DNA from: Pantoea eucalypti
Lineage (GTDB): Bacteria > Pseudomonadota > Gammaproteobacteria > Enterobacterales > Enterobacteriaceae
Direction of reading: 5' to 3'
Assembly: GCF_009646115.1 (NCBI RefSeq)
Contig: NZ_CP045720.1
Coordinates: 868,001 to 932,000, forward strand
Length of the DNA stretch: 64,000 bases
Shown here: positions 53,101-62,881 of the stretch, piece by piece
Position numbering within the stretch: position 1 is the first letter of the stretch
Layout of the letters: each line of letters starts with the position of its first letter
Made by a program: the position numbers and the translations under genes
Notes under the pieces: model-generated
Told to the model about the DNA's origin: nothing
Database searches by the model: none
The model's input: only the letters and a program-made list of their open reading frames with translations

Positions 53101-53886
53101 GAAGACGAGAAAATCCGCTTCCGCGATATCCAGGCGCAGCCGCGCAAAATTATCTCCAGCCCGACCTGGTCAGGTCTTGAAGATGAACACGTTTCTTACA
53201 ACGCCTGCTACACCAACGTTCATGAGCTGATCCCGTGGCGCACCCTGAGCGGCCGTCAGCAGCTTTATCAGGATCATGAGTGGATGCGCGCCTTCGGGGA
53301 AAGCCTGATGGTCTATCGTCCGCCCATTGATACCCGCGCGGCGAAGCCGTTGCTGAACAGCAAGCCCAACGGTAATCCGGAGAAGGCGCTGAACTTCCTG
53401 ACGCCACACCAGAAGTGGGGCATTCACTCAACCTACAGCGACAACCTGCTGATGCTGACGCTGTCACGTGGCGGACCCATCGTCTGGATGAGTGAAGATG
53501 ACGCCCGCGAGCTGGGCATTGTGGATAACGACTGGATCGAGGCGTTCAACGCCAACGGCGCGCTGACTTCGCGTGCGGTCGTGAGCCAGCGCATCCCGGC
53601 CGGTATGACCATGATGTACCACGCCCAGGAGCGCATCGTGAATATCCCCGGCTCGGAAATCACCAGCCAGCGTGGCGGTATTCATAACTCGGTGACGCGA
53701 ACCTGCCCGAAACCGACCCATATGATCGGCGGCTATGCGCAGCTCTCCTGGGGCTTTAACTACTACGGCACTGTCGGCTCCAACCGCGATGAATTCGTGG
53801 TGGTGAGAAAAATGAACAACGTTAACTGGTTAGATGGGGAAGGCAACGATGCCTGCCAGGGCAGCCAGCAGGAGGTAAAACCATGA
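50125..53886 (+). CDS. narG: Respiratory nitrate reductase alpha subunit NarG
   Basis: NarG is the molybdenum bis-MGD subunit that reduces nitrate to nitrite on the cytoplasmic side. It has 1253 residues. The FS0 [4Fe-4S] ligands are H50, C54, C58 (STHGVNCTGSC) and C93 (RGCPRGAS). The Mo-binding Asp is in SNVPQTRTPDAHFF (about residue 223). No twin-arginine signal is present, only the short vestigial N-terminus, as expected for a cytoplasm-facing Nar enzyme. The start is ATG 50125 behind CAGGAG; the in-frame upstream extension is rejected. It overlaps narH by 4 nt. Confidence 0.97.
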   Translation: MSKFLDRFRYFKQLAEPFSGQHGQTLNSNRDWEDGYRSRWQHDKIVRSTHGVNCTGSCSWKIYVKNGLVTWETQQTDYPRTRPDLPNHEPRGCPRGASYSWYLYSANRLKYPLMRKKLIQLWRDAKAQHSDPVEAWASIISNPEKAKSYKQARGRGGFVRSSWQEVNEMIAAGNICTAKTYGPDRIVGFSPIPAMSMVSYAAGARYLSLIGGTCLSFYDWYCDLPPASPMTWGEQTDVPESADWYNSSYIIAWGSNVPQTRTPDAHFFTEVRYKGTKTVAITPDYAEVAKLCDQWLSPKQGTDSAMALAMGHVMLKEFHLDREVGYFRDYVRRYTDMPMLVMLEPREGGYFAAGRQLRASDLVDGLGQENNPEWKTVAINEATRELTAPQGSIGFRWGEKGKWNLEQRDGLSQKEVELQLSLLGSHDEVVEVGFPYFGGITSEHFNSVALDEILLHKLPVKRLQLADGSEALVTSVYDLTLANYGLDRGLDDANCAQNYDEIKAYSPAWAEQITGVSRQNIIRIAREFAENAEKTRGRSMIIVGAGMNHWYHMDMNYRGLMNMLIFCGCVGQSGGGWAHYVGQEKLRPQTGWAPLAFGLDWQRPPRQMNSTSFFYNHSSQWRYETLATSELLSPLADKSRYSGSLIDLNVRSERMGWLPSAPQLNVNPLHIAAQAKAAGQSPLDYTVESLKQGTMRFAAEQPDDPQNFPRNLFVWRSNLLGSSGKGHEYMLKYLLGTENGIQGKDLGQQGCVKPEEVEWLDQGAEGKLDLVVTLDFRMSSTCLYSDVVLPTATWYEKDDMNTSDMHPFIHPLSAAVDPAWDSKSDWEIYKGIAKAFSDLCPGHLGVETDVVTLPVLHDSPAELAQPFETKDWKKGECDLIPGKTAPHIMVVERDYPATWARFTSLGPLLDSLGNGGKGISWNTSKEVDFLKQLNYVKADGPAAGRPNIDTAIDAAEVILALAPETNGQVAVKAWQALGAITGRDHTHLALNKEDEKIRFRDIQAQPRKIISSPTWSGLEDEHVSYNACYTNVHELIPWRTLSGRQQLYQDHEWMRAFGESLMVYRPPIDTRAAKPLLNSKPNGNPEKALNFLTPHQKWGIHSTYSDNLLMLTLSRGGPIVWMSEDDARELGIVDNDWIEAFNANGALTSRAVVSQRIPAGMTMMYHAQERIVNIPGSEITSQRGGIHNSVTRTCPKPTHMIGGYAQLSWGFNYYGTVGSNRDEFVVVRKMNNVNWLDGEGNDACQGSQQEVKP

Positions 53887-55427
53887 AAATTCGTTCACAG
53901 GTCGGCATGGTGCTGAACCTCGACAAATGTATCGGCTGCCACACCTGCTCGGTGACCTGTAAAAATGTCTGGACCAGCCGCGAGGGCATGGAATACGCCT
54001 GGTTCAACAACGTCGAAAGCAAACCTGGCGTCGGCTATCCGCACGCTTGGGAAGATCAGCAGAAGTGGAAGGGCGGCTGGATCCGTAAGATCAACGGCAA
54101 GCTGGAACCGCGCATGGGCAGTCGCGTCGGCCTGCTGTCGAAGATCTTCGCCAACCCGGATGTGCCGGCGCTGGATGATTATTACGAGCCGTTCGATTTC
54201 GATTATCAGCATCTGCACACTGCGCCGGCCGGTAAACATCAGCCGATCGCACGCCCGCGTTCGCTGATCACCGGTCAGCGGATGAAAAAGATCGAAAACG
54301 GCCCGAACTGGGAAGAGATCCTCGGCGGCGAGTTTGCCAAACGCGCGCAGGATAAAAACTTCGATAACATCCAGAAGGAGATTTACGGCCAGTTTGAACA
54401 CACCTTCATGATGTACCTGCCACGCCTGTGTGAGCACTGCCTTAATCCGGCATGTGTGGCGACCTGTCCTGGCGGCGCGATCTACAAGCGCGGCGAAGAT
54501 GGCATCGTGCTGATCGACCAGGATAAATGTCGCGGCTGGCGCATGTGCCTGACCGGCTGTCCGTACAAGAAGATCTACTTCAACTGGAAAAGCGGCAAGT
54601 CAGAAAAATGTATTTTCTGTTATCCGCGTATCGAAGCGGGTCAGCCCACCGTCTGCTCAGAAACCTGTGTTGGCCGTATTCGCTATCTCGGCGTGCTGCT
54701 CTATGACGCTGACCGCATTGAAGAGGCTGCCGCCGCAGAAAACGAGAAAGATCTCTATCAGAGCCAGCTGGATATTTTCCTTGATCCTAATGATCCCGTG
54801 GTGATTGCGCAGGCGCTGAAAGATGGCGTCGCGCAGAGCGTGATCGACGCAGCACAGCGATCCCCGGTTTATAAAATGGCGATGGAGTGGAAGCTGGCGC
54901 TGCCGCTTCACCCTGAATACCGCACGTTGCCGATGGTCTGGTATGTGCCGCCGTTGTCACCGATTCAGTCGGTGGTGGATGGTGGGGCGCTGGCGCACAC
55001 CGGCGTGCTGCCGGATGTGGAAAGCCTGCGCATTCCGGTTGAGTACCTGGCGAACCTGCTGACCGCAGGTGACACCGCACCGGTGTTGCTGGCGCTGAAA
55101 CGCATGCTGGCGATGCGCCATTACAAGCGCGCAGAAAGTGTGGACGGTGAGCATGATATCCGGGCGCTGGAGCAGGTCGGTCTGACCGAAGCGCAGGCGC
55201 AGGAGATGTACCGCTATCTGGCGATCGCAAACTATGAAGATCGCTTTGTGGTGCCCTCCAGCCACCGCGAACTGGCGCGTGAAGCCTTCCCGGAAAGCAA
55301 AGGCTGCGGTTTTAGCTTTGGCGATGGCTGCCACGGCAGTGACACCAAATTCAATCTGTTCAACAGCCGGCGTATTGATGCCATCGATGTCAGCAAAAAA
55401 ACCAGCCGTCCCGAGGAGGCCTCATGA
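53883..55427 (+). CDS. narH: Respiratory nitrate reductase beta subunit NarH
   Basis: NarH wires electrons from NarI to NarG through three [4Fe-4S] and one [3Fe-4S] cluster. It has 514 residues. Cys motifs are CIGCHTCSVTCKN (about 16-28), CEHCLNPACVATCPGG (about 184-199) and CRGWRMCLTGCPYKK (about 217-231), where Trp in place of the second Cys gives the 3Fe-4S site, then CIFCYPRIEAGQPTVCSETC. The start overlaps the narG stop (ATGA) with GGAGG ahead; its stop overlaps narJ. Confidence 0.97.
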   Translation: MKIRSQVGMVLNLDKCIGCHTCSVTCKNVWTSREGMEYAWFNNVESKPGVGYPHAWEDQQKWKGGWIRKINGKLEPRMGSRVGLLSKIFANPDVPALDDYYEPFDFDYQHLHTAPAGKHQPIARPRSLITGQRMKKIENGPNWEEILGGEFAKRAQDKNFDNIQKEIYGQFEHTFMMYLPRLCEHCLNPACVATCPGGAIYKRGEDGIVLIDQDKCRGWRMCLTGCPYKKIYFNWKSGKSEKCIFCYPRIEAGQPTVCSETCVGRIRYLGVLLYDADRIEEAAAAENEKDLYQSQLDIFLDPNDPVVIAQALKDGVAQSVIDAAQRSPVYKMAMEWKLALPLHPEYRTLPMVWYVPPLSPIQSVVDGGALAHTGVLPDVESLRIPVEYLANLLTAGDTAPVLLALKRMLAMRHYKRAESVDGEHDIRALEQVGLTEAQAQEMYRYLAIANYEDRFVVPSSHRELAREAFPESKGCGFSFGDGCHGSDTKFNLFNSRRIDAIDVSKKTSRPEEAS

Positions 55428-56152
55428 TGACGCTGCGTGTTCTGTCACGCCTGCTGGACTACCCGGACGAGGCGTTGTTTACGCACTATCCCGACCTGAT
55501 TGCGGCACTGGAAGAGGCCAGTGAACTTAACCTGCAGCAGAGCGCACGGCTGGTGCGCTTTATCCATGAGCTCTGCGCCCGGCCAATACTGGATGTGCAG
55601 GCTGATTACTGCGAGCTGTTTGATCGCGGCCGCGCCACCTCGCTGCTGCTGTTTGAACATGTACACGGGGAATCCCGCGATCGCGGTCAGGCGATGGTCG
55701 ATCTGCTTGAACAGTACCGGGCCGACGGTCTGGAGCTGGACAGCAAAGAGTTGCCCGATTATCTGCCGCTTTACCTGGAATATCTCGCCTGTAAAAGCGA
55801 TGAAGCCGCGCGTCAGGGGCTGGATGACATCGTGCCGATCCTGGCTTTGCTGGCTGCGCGGCTGGAAGCGCGTCAGAGTCCTTATGCTGACCTTTTCAGG
55901 GTGTTACTGACGCTATCCGGTAGCGCGGTCGATCCTGCGGCCCTCAAGCCCCAGGTGGCGCAGGAAGCGCGGGACGATACCCCGACAGCACTGGATGCGG
56001 TCTGGGAAGAGGAGCAGATTAAATTTCTCGGCGAACAGGGTTGCGCCTCGGCGCAGCAGGCGATGCATCAGCGTCGCTTCGCCGATGCGGTTGCGCCGCA
56101 GTATCTGGATATTGCCGCGGCGACGGCGCGCAGCACGGGAGAATCAGCATGA
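55424..56152 (+). CDS. narJ: Nitrate reductase assembly chaperone NarJ
   Basis: NarJ binds apo-NarG and coordinates molybdenum cofactor insertion and membrane attachment; it is not part of the final enzyme. It is an all-helical TorD-like protein of 242 residues with family segments [46 protein letters not shown] (listed only for order), [13 protein letters not shown] and [11 protein letters not shown]. Both ends overlap their neighbours by 4 nt, as in the E. coli narGHJI operon. Confidence 0.95.
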   Translation: MMTLRVLSRLLDYPDEALFTHYPDLIAALEEASELNLQQSARLVRFIHELCARPILDVQADYCELFDRGRATSLLLFEHVHGESRDRGQAMVDLLEQYRADGLELDSKELPDYLPLYLEYLACKSDEAARQGLDDIVPILALLAARLEARQSPYADLFRVLLTLSGSAVDPAALKPQVAQEARDDTPTALDAVWEEEQIKFLGEQGCASAQQAMHQRRFADAVAPQYLDIAAATARSTGESA

Positions 56153-56826
56153 ATTTTATTAACACTTTTTTCTTCGATATTTACCCCTATCTTGCCGGAA
56201 CGGTCTTCCTGGTGGGAAGCTGGCTGCGCTATGACTATGGGCAGTACAGCTGGCGGGCCGGCTCCAGTCAGATGCTGGACAAAAAAGGAATGCGTCTTGC
56301 CTCTAACCTGTTCCATATCGGCATCATCGGTATCTTCTTCGGCCATATCGTCGGGATGCTGACGCCGCACTGGATGTATGAATCGTTCCTGCCAATCGAC
56401 GTGAAGCAGAAGCTGGCGATGATAGCCGGAGGCCTGTTTGGTGCATTGACGCTGGCGGGTGGCGCGCTGCTGCTGAAGCGCCGTCTGACCAATCCTCGGG
56501 TGCGGGCCACCAGTAGCGTCGGCGACATTCTGATCCTGACACTGCTGGTGGCTCAGGCCACGCTGGGCCTGCTGACCATTCCGTTCTCCGCTCAGCATAT
56601 GGACGGCAGTGAGATGATGAAGCTGGTGGGCTGGGCTCAGGCAGTGGTGACCTTCCACGGTGGCGCGTCGCAGCATCTGGAAGGCGTGGCGTTTATCTAC
56701 CGCGTGCACATGGTGCTGGGCATGACGCTGTTCCTGCTGTTCCCGTTCTGCCGACTGGTGCATATCTGGAGCGCGCCGGTTGAGTATCTGACCCGTCGTT
56801 ATCAGCTGGTGAGAAACCGCCGCTAA
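56149..56826 (+). CDS. narI: Respiratory nitrate reductase gamma subunit NarI
   Basis: NarI is the membrane di-heme cytochrome b that oxidises quinol and anchors NarGH. It has 225 residues with five membrane helices. Heme-ligand His residues are in [18 protein letters not shown] (about 56 and 66) and in [26 protein letters not shown] (about 187 and 205, written here only for order). The start is ATG 56149 ([18 protein letters not shown]), overlapping the narJ stop. A GC-rich hairpin follows the stop. Confidence 0.96.
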   Translation: MNFINTFFFDIYPYLAGTVFLVGSWLRYDYGQYSWRAGSSQMLDKKGMRLASNLFHIGIIGIFFGHIVGMLTPHWMYESFLPIDVKQKLAMIAGGLFGALTLAGGALLLKRRLTNPRVRATSSVGDILILTLLVAQATLGLLTIPFSAQHMDGSEMMKLVGWAQAVVTFHGGASQHLEGVAFIYRVHMVLGMTLFLLFPFCRLVHIWSAPVEYLTRRYQLVRNRR

Positions 56827-56835
56827 ACGCCCGAT

Positions 56836-56864
56836 GGCTGCGGGGGAGACACCGCCCCGCAGCC
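56836..56864 (+). terminator. GC-rich hairpin after narI
   Basis: GGCTGCGGGG (56836-56845) and CCCCGCAGCC (56855-56864) form a 10-bp perfect stem, followed by CTGTTT. Likely terminator of the narKGHJI transcript, with a short U-tract. Confidence 0.65.
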
Positions 56865-56976
56865 CTGTTTGATCCACTGCGGCGTTGACGTTTTTTTAAC
56901 ATTCCGGACTGTATGTCACTGCGCTCAACGACTACTATTACCGCATCTGAATTTACCCCTCGTTTATGGATAACCG

Positions 56977-58059
56977 ATGCGTCTTAAGTTAGCCCTCCTT
57001 GCGTTCATCCCGCTTCTGGCCTCCTGCAGCAGCAAACCTGAAGTTCCGTCCCAGCAGAAGATGCTGGCTGCACCACAGGGCGGTTTTTTACTGCAGCCGT
57101 CCCACAGCGGACAGGCGATGTTCGGCGACTTCGCCGGTAATCCGGCAGCAGAGCAATTTATCGATAAGATGGTGGAGAAGCATGACTTTGATCGTGAGCA
57201 GTTGCACAACATCATCGGTCAGGCTAAGCGACTGGATTATGTGCTGCGGCTGATGGATCGCCAGGCGCCGAGCTACACGCCTGCGCCGGGGCCTAACGGT
57301 GCCTGGATCCGCTATCGCAACAAGTTTATTACGCCCGATAACGTACAAAACGGTGTGGCGTTCTGGAACCAGTATCAGGATGCGCTGCAACGTGCGCAGC
57401 AGGTCTATGGTGTGCCGCCAGAAATTATTGTCGGCATCATTGGCGTGGAAACCCGCTGGGGTCGCGTGATGGGGAAAACGCGAATCCTGGATGCGCTTGC
57501 AACCTTATCGTTTAACTATCCGCGCCGCGCCGAGTACTTCAGCAGCGAGCTGGAAACCTTCCTTCTGATGTCGCGTAAAGAGCAGGATGACCCGCTGGCG
57601 CTGAAAGGGTCTTTCGCCGGGGCGATGGGCTATGGCCAGTTTATGCCGTCGTCTTACAATGATTATGCGGTTGACTTCAACGGCGACGGTCACGCAAACC
57701 TGTGGGATCCGGAGGATGCTATCGGCAGCGTGGCGCACTACTTCCAGAAGCACGGCTGGCGCAGCGGCGAAAATGTGGCGGTTCCGGCCAGCGGTCAGGC
57801 ACCGATGCTGGAAGATGGCTTCAAAACCCGTTACAGCGTGAGCATGCTGGCGGCGTCAGGCCTGTCACCACAGGGCTCGCTGGACGGAAACGATCAGGTC
57901 AGTCTGCTGCGCCTCGACTTAGGCACCAGCTACCAGTACTGGTACGGCTTACCGAATTTCTATGTCATTACCCGCTACAACCACAGCACCCATTATGCGA
58001 TGGCGGTGTGGCAGCTGGGTGAGGCGGTGAGCAAGGCACGGCAGGGTGGCCTGTTATAA
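56977..58059 (+). CDS. mltB: Membrane-bound lytic transglycosylase B
   Basis: MltB is an outer-membrane lipoprotein that cleaves glycan strands to 1,6-anhydromuropeptides. It has 360 residues. The signal peptide ends in lipobox LASC (Cys17). The SLT family 3 catalytic Glu is in IGVETRWGRVMG (about 155-166). Other motifs are KFITPDNVQNGVAFWNQY, GAMGYGQFMPSSY and DLWDPEDAIGSVAHYF-like LWDPEDAIGSV. A start at ATG 56977 behind GGATAACC gives the normal lipoprotein N-terminus. The nar block separates it from mutS. Confidence 0.96.
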   Translation: MRLKLALLAFIPLLASCSSKPEVPSQQKMLAAPQGGFLLQPSHSGQAMFGDFAGNPAAEQFIDKMVEKHDFDREQLHNIIGQAKRLDYVLRLMDRQAPSYTPAPGPNGAWIRYRNKFITPDNVQNGVAFWNQYQDALQRAQQVYGVPPEIIVGIIGVETRWGRVMGKTRILDALATLSFNYPRRAEYFSSELETFLLMSRKEQDDPLALKGSFAGAMGYGQFMPSSYNDYAVDFNGDGHANLWDPEDAIGSVAHYFQKHGWRSGENVAVPASGQAPMLEDGFKTRYSVSMLAASGLSPQGSLDGNDQVSLLRLDLGTSYQYWYGLPNFYVITRYNHSTHYAMAVWQLGEAVSKARQGGLL

Positions 58060-58139
58060 AGGCTATCCTTGTTAACTGTAAGGTTATATGATGACGCCCT
58101 TTTTCAGGCCACACAGCCACTGATATCTCTGGAGTCGTT

Positions 58140-58475
58140 ATGTCTTTACCTGCCTGCCCAGCTTGTCACGCCGATTACACCTGGCAAGATGGCGATAACC
58201 TCAACTGCCCCTCCTGCGGTCATATCTGGACCGAAGGAGAGGGTGACAGCAGCAACGGATCGCTGGAAGTGCGTGATGCCAATGGCAATCTGCTGGCAGA
58301 TGGCGACAGCGTCACGGTGATTAAAGATCTCAAGGTGAAGGGCAGCTCCTCATCGCTGAAGATTGGTACCAAAGTGAAAAGCATCCGTCTGGTGGAAGGG
58401 GATCACAACATCGATTGTAAAATTGACGGTTTTGGTCAGATGAAATTGAAATCTGAGTTCGTGAAAAAGAACTGA
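58140..58475 (+). CDS. yjdM: YjdM (PhnA) zinc-ribbon protein
   Basis: A 111-residue protein of the YjdM/PhnA family. The N-terminal zinc ribbon is [10 protein letters not shown] followed by CPSCGHIW (about residues 6-32), and the C-terminal SH3-like domain contains [27 protein letters not shown] and [24 protein letters not shown] (split as seen). Despite the PhnA name, the family is not shown to be a phosphonoacetate hydrolase, and its function is unclear. TCTGGAG precedes the ATG. It converges on the DapA-family gene with a GGGCGCA/TGCGCCC hairpin (58482-58499) between. Confidence 0.93.
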   Translation: MSLPACPACHADYTWQDGDNLNCPSCGHIWTEGEGDSSNGSLEVRDANGNLLADGDSVTVIKDLKVKGSSSSLKIGTKVKSIRLVEGDHNIDCKIDGFGQMKLKSEFVKKN

Positions 58476-58508
58476 GATCCGGGGCGCAGGGATGCGCCCG
58501 TTATTCAG

Positions 58509-59396
58509 TTAGCTGAAAAGCCGATCGATCGCGGCGCACTGTTCCGCATTCAGCGCACCACCGTAGTTACGTGAGGCGCTGTTCATTGAGTCATAACGAC
58601 GTGCCACGGCCGTCTTAATCGTCGTCACAAAATCATCGCCAATACTGTAAATTGCCATCAGCCTGCCGATCTGCTGCTGCAGACGCGTCAGCTCAGACAG
58701 ATTGCCATTTCGCCACGCGGCCATCATCTGCGCAAAGTACTCTGGTACAAGATTATTCAGACCTGAAATCACCCCGGCGCCGCCCGCCAGAAGATTGGGA
58801 AGCAGGTATTCGTCATAGCCTGACAGCACGGCGAAATCACTGCGCACTTTGCTGGTCTCCTCAATCATCGCCCGGTTATGCGACAGGCAATCCACCGTAT
58901 CTTTGATACCCACAAAGTTAGGTAACTTTGCTGCCAGCGCAGCAATCAGCGCTGGCGTCAAATCGCAGCCGGTGCGTGCCGGAAAATTATAGGCAAACCA
59001 TTTTCCCCCAAGCTGCGCGTCAAGTGCCTCGAAGTAGTGCATCAGTTGCTGTTGCGTCTGGCCGTAATAGTAGGGCGGCAGCACCATCACTGCGTCAAAG
59101 TTATTTTTCCAGGCGGCTTCAGTCAGTTCCAGCATGTCAGGGATACAGGTCGCCGAGACATTTGCCACCATTTTTAGAGGTGACAACGGCCTGGCTTCCC
59201 TGATCAGCTGTAAACGCTCCTGCTGTGTCAGTGAGGCGAATTCACCAATGCTGCCCATCACCAACAAGGTATCCAGACCGGAATCATTGAGGCGGGCAAA
59301 ATGTCGTCCGAGCGCGTCGATATCGAGTTCACCCTGCGCATTGAACGGGGTGACGCTAGGGCACCAGACGCCGGCAAAAGCCGATTTTTCACTCAT
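58509..59396 (-). CDS. DapA-family (class I) aldolase/dehydratase, substrate unknown
   Basis: A 295-residue TIM-barrel protein of the dihydrodipicolinate synthase / N-acetylneuraminate lyase superfamily. The Schiff-base Lys is K165 in FVGIKDTVD, the catalytic Tyr is Y136 in FAYNFPARTG and the GSIGEFASL loop (48-56) replaces the usual GTTGE. The DapA-specific Arg region is not obvious, so a role in lysine synthesis is unlikely. Substrates in this superfamily include pyruvate plus aldehydes and keto-deoxy sugars. It stands alone between yjdM and tam, so context gives no hint. Confidence 0.8.
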   Translation of the reverse strand: MSEKSAFAGVWCPSVTPFNAQGELDIDALGRHFARLNDSGLDTLLVMGSIGEFASLTQQERLQLIREARPLSPLKMVANVSATCIPDMLELTEAAWKNNFDAVMVLPPYYYGQTQQQLMHYFEALDAQLGGKWFAYNFPARTGCDLTPALIAALAAKLPNFVGIKDTVDCLSHNRAMIEETSKVRSDFAVLSGYDEYLLPNLLAGGAGVISGLNNLVPEYFAQMMAAWRNGNLSELTRLQQQIGRLMAIYSIGDDFVTTIKTAVARRYDSMNSASRNYGGALNAEQCAAIDRLFS

Positions 59397-59562
59397 AGCG
59401 AACTCCTGGATGGGGCGTTAAAAAATGAAACAGTGTTTTAACTTAATTATTCCAGTCCGTCTCTGCCAGCACATGATTCAAAAGTGAGCAACGTGTCGCA
59501 CTTTTTCGTCTTTCATCCGTCTCAGTAAGCGGATGCATCTGATAACTGAGCGAGAGGTCATG

Positions 59563-60339
59563 ATGAAAGAGTGGGATCCTGTGCTGTATCGTAAATTTGA
59601 AGCGGAACGAACCCGTCCAGCCCGCGAATTGCTGGCGCGCATTAGCCTTGAACAGGTTGAGCAGGTAACCGATCTGGGATGCGGGCCCGGCAACAGTACC
59701 GAGCTGCTCGCCGATACCTGGCCGCTGGCGCAGGTCACCGGACTCGACAGTTCAGCGGCGATGTTATCTCAGGCCAGCGAACGCCTGCCGCACTGCCGTT
59801 TTGTTCAGGCAGATATTCGCAGCTGGCAGGCAGAGGTGCCGCAGCAGGTTATTTATGCCAACGCTTCTCTGCAATGGCTCGACAACCACACCCTGCTGTT
59901 TCCTCATCTTGTCAGCCAGCTGGCAATCGGAGGCGTGCTGGCTATCCAGATGCCTGATAACCTTAATGAGCCCTCGCATCAACTGATGCGCGAGGTGGCG
60001 GCAACAGAGCGCTGGCATTCACGCATCAATGCCAGTGCAGTTGAACGTACAGAGCTGCTTTCAACAGGCGAGTACTACAATCTGCTGGTGCAGGCCGGTT
60101 GTGAGGTGGATATCTGGCGTACCACCTACTATCACGTAATGGCCGATGCGCAGGCGATTATCAGCTGGCTGCAGGCGACGGGCTTACGACCTTTCCTGGC
60201 GACGCTGGATGCGTCTGAACAGACGGCTTTTCTGTCTGATTATCATCAGCGTCTGCTTACCGCCTATCCGGCTCAGGCCGATGGTCAGGTTCTGCTCGCT
60301 TTCCCGCGTCTTTTCATGGTTGCGATGAAAAAAGAGTAA
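59563..60339 (+). CDS. tam: Trans-aconitate 2-methyltransferase Tam
   Basis: Tam methylates trans-aconitate, a spontaneous by-product of cis-aconitate that inhibits the citric acid cycle, using SAM. It has 258 residues. The SAM motif I is VTDLGCGPGNSTELL (about 34-48), followed by GLDSSAAMLSQA, FVQADIRSW, NASLQWLDNH and the C-terminal EVDIWRTTYYHVM and GLRPFLATL typical of Tam. ATG 59563 is preferred over the adjacent ATG 59560 because GAGAGG then has a usable spacing. In E. coli tam lies elsewhere, so this is a lineage-specific position. Confidence 0.93.
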   Translation: MKEWDPVLYRKFEAERTRPARELLARISLEQVEQVTDLGCGPGNSTELLADTWPLAQVTGLDSSAAMLSQASERLPHCRFVQADIRSWQAEVPQQVIYANASLQWLDNHTLLFPHLVSQLAIGGVLAIQMPDNLNEPSHQLMREVAATERWHSRINASAVERTELLSTGEYYNLLVQAGCEVDIWRTTYYHVMADAQAIISWLQATGLRPFLATLDASEQTAFLSDYHQRLLTAYPAQADGQVLLAFPRLFMVAMKKE

Positions 60340-60444
60340 GTACGATGGAAAGCCGGTCGCAAAAACAGTGCAATCGGGATAAGCGTCCTTGAAAAAGCAG
60401 ACTTTCTGCACCACCTTCAATCCACAACCCAGGGAGAAATGGTA

Positions 60445-60939
60445 ATGGATGATCAGCAGTTGCAGGCGCTTAGTGCGCAGATAGGTGAGAAGCTGAAGCA
60501 ACGCAATGCCACCGTAACCTGTGCGGAATCCTGCACGGGTGGATGGATTGCTAAAGTCTTTACCGATATCAGCGGCAGTTCCGCCTGGTTCGAACGCGGT
60601 TTTGTGACCTACAGCAATGAAGCAAAACAACAGATGGTGGATGTGCAGGCTGACTCGCTGGCGCAGTATGGCGCGGTCAGTGAAGCGGTGGTGCGCGAGA
60701 TGGCGCAGGGTGCCCGCAAGGCGGCCCATGCTGACTACGCGATCTCTGTCAGCGGTATTGCGGGCCCGGATGGCGGCAATGAAGAAAAACCGGTGGGTAC
60801 GGTGTGGTTCGGCTTTGCCGGTCCACAGGACAACGTGTTGGCGTTGAAGCAACATTTTAACGGCGATCGTGAGGCCGTTCGCCGCCAGTCGGTGGCATGG
60901 GCCTTACAGACGCTGTATGGCGAATTTCTGACAAATTAA
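60445..60939 (+). CDS. pncC: Nicotinamide-nucleotide amidase PncC
   Basis: PncC deamidates nicotinamide mononucleotide to nicotinic acid mononucleotide, recycling NMN released by DNA ligase. It is a CinA C-terminal-like protein of 164 residues. Visible motifs are VTCAESCTGGWIAKVFTDI (catalytic Ser region, near residue 30), SSAWFERGFVTYSNEAK, YGAVSEAVVREMA and VSGIAGPDGGNEEKPVGTVW. ATG 60445 is 8 nt after GGGAG; the in-frame ATG at 60439 is too close to it. It precedes recA as in E. coli. Confidence 0.94.
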   Translation: MDDQQLQALSAQIGEKLKQRNATVTCAESCTGGWIAKVFTDISGSSAWFERGFVTYSNEAKQQMVDVQADSLAQYGAVSEAVVREMAQGARKAAHADYAISVSGIAGPDGGNEEKPVGTVWFGFAGPQDNVLALKQHFNGDREAVRRQSVAWALQTLYGEFLTN

Positions 60940-60941
60940 AC

Positions 60942-60969
60942 TTGATACTGTATGACTATACAGTATAAT
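60942..60969 (+). promoter_or_regulatory. recA promoter with LexA SOS box
   Basis: -35 TTGATA (60942-60947) and -10 TATAAT (60964-60969) have 16-bp spacing, as in E. coli recA. The SOS box TACTGTATGACTATACAGTA (60946-60965) is a near-perfect CTGT-N8-ACAG palindrome overlapping both elements, so LexA would block RNA polymerase. The transcription start is about 60 nt before the ATG. Confidence 0.95.
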
Positions 60970-61022
60970 TACTGGCAACAGAAAGAGTACAGGCACCCTG
61001 AGTGCGTGTTTACCCGGCTTGA

Positions 61023-62105
<1,083 letters not shown>

Positions 62106-62115
62106 TCACTGATGC

Positions 62116-62137
62116 GGGAGGGGCGAAAGCCTCTCCC
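62116..62137 (+). terminator. Partial terminator between recA and recX
   Basis: GGGAGGGGC (62116-62124), GAAA tetraloop, GCCTCTCCC (62129-62137), one G-U wobble, followed only by ATCGTTGTTT. This structure would end most recA transcripts while letting some reach recX, the known arrangement in E. coli. Confidence 0.75.
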
Positions 62138-62229
62138 ATCGTTGTTTCCCCCCGCCATTACTCTTCTTGCCTTCCCTCTGTCCTGTTCTGTCGCCATAAT
62201 CTCACTCCTGTTTGTACAAGGTGCGCAGT

Positions 62230-62748
62230 ATGACTGAACCCTCTCAGCCCCAACCTGATGTCGTCTCCTATTCCCGTCTGCTGGACCGTGCGATGCGTAT
62301 TCTTGGCCAGCGCGATCACAGCCGTGCAGAATTAGCCCGTAAGCTGCAACAATCAGCGCAGCGTGCCGCATGGGCACAGAAAAAAGAGCCTGAAATTGTC
62401 ACTGAAGCGCTGCTTGAACAGGTACTGAATTGGTGCCAGGAGAGCGGCTGGCTCAATGACGAACGTTTTACCGAGCGTTTTATTCAGAGTCGAAGCCGCA
62501 AAGGTTTTGGGTCGCAACGTGTGCGCCTCGAACTGGCCCAGAAAGGCATTGACCGTGAATCCATTGATCTTGCGATGGAAGAGACGGAAGTCGACTGGGC
62601 GGTGTGCGCGGCTCAGCTGGCGGAACGAAAATTCGGACACCCATTGCCCACAGAGTGGAAAGAGAAAGCGAAAGTACTACGCTATCTGCAGTCAAAGGGC
62701 TTTATGACCGAAGATATCCAATCCGTTTTCAGAAATTTTGATGACTAA
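62230..62748 (+). CDS. recX: Regulatory protein RecX
   Basis: RecX binds in the groove of RecA filaments and limits their growth. It has 172 residues made of helical three-helix repeats: LLDRAMRILGQRDHSRAELARKL (repeat 1), VLNWCQESGWLNDERFTERFIQSRSRKGFGSQRVRLELAQKG (repeat 2 region, listed only for order) and the C-terminal VLRYLQSKGFMTEDIQSVF. The start is ATG 62230 (MTEPSQPQ), behind AAGGTGCG; the in-frame TTG-type extension from 62212 is rejected. It is transcribed by readthrough from recA. Confidence 0.94.
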   Translation: MTEPSQPQPDVVSYSRLLDRAMRILGQRDHSRAELARKLQQSAQRAAWAQKKEPEIVTEALLEQVLNWCQESGWLNDERFTERFIQSRSRKGFGSQRVRLELAQKGIDRESIDLAMEETEVDWAVCAAQLAERKFGHPLPTEWKEKAKVLRYLQSKGFMTEDIQSVFRNFDD

Positions 62749-62881
62749 AAGCCGATGTAATTTTACTTCCCACTGAAGAAAATTTATCTTATTCCCACTT
62801 TTTGTTCCACTAATCAGGCACCACGAAAGTGTGGTCGCGCCGATCAGAGGGAACGTTCGTTAGCGTGATTCCAGGACATAT

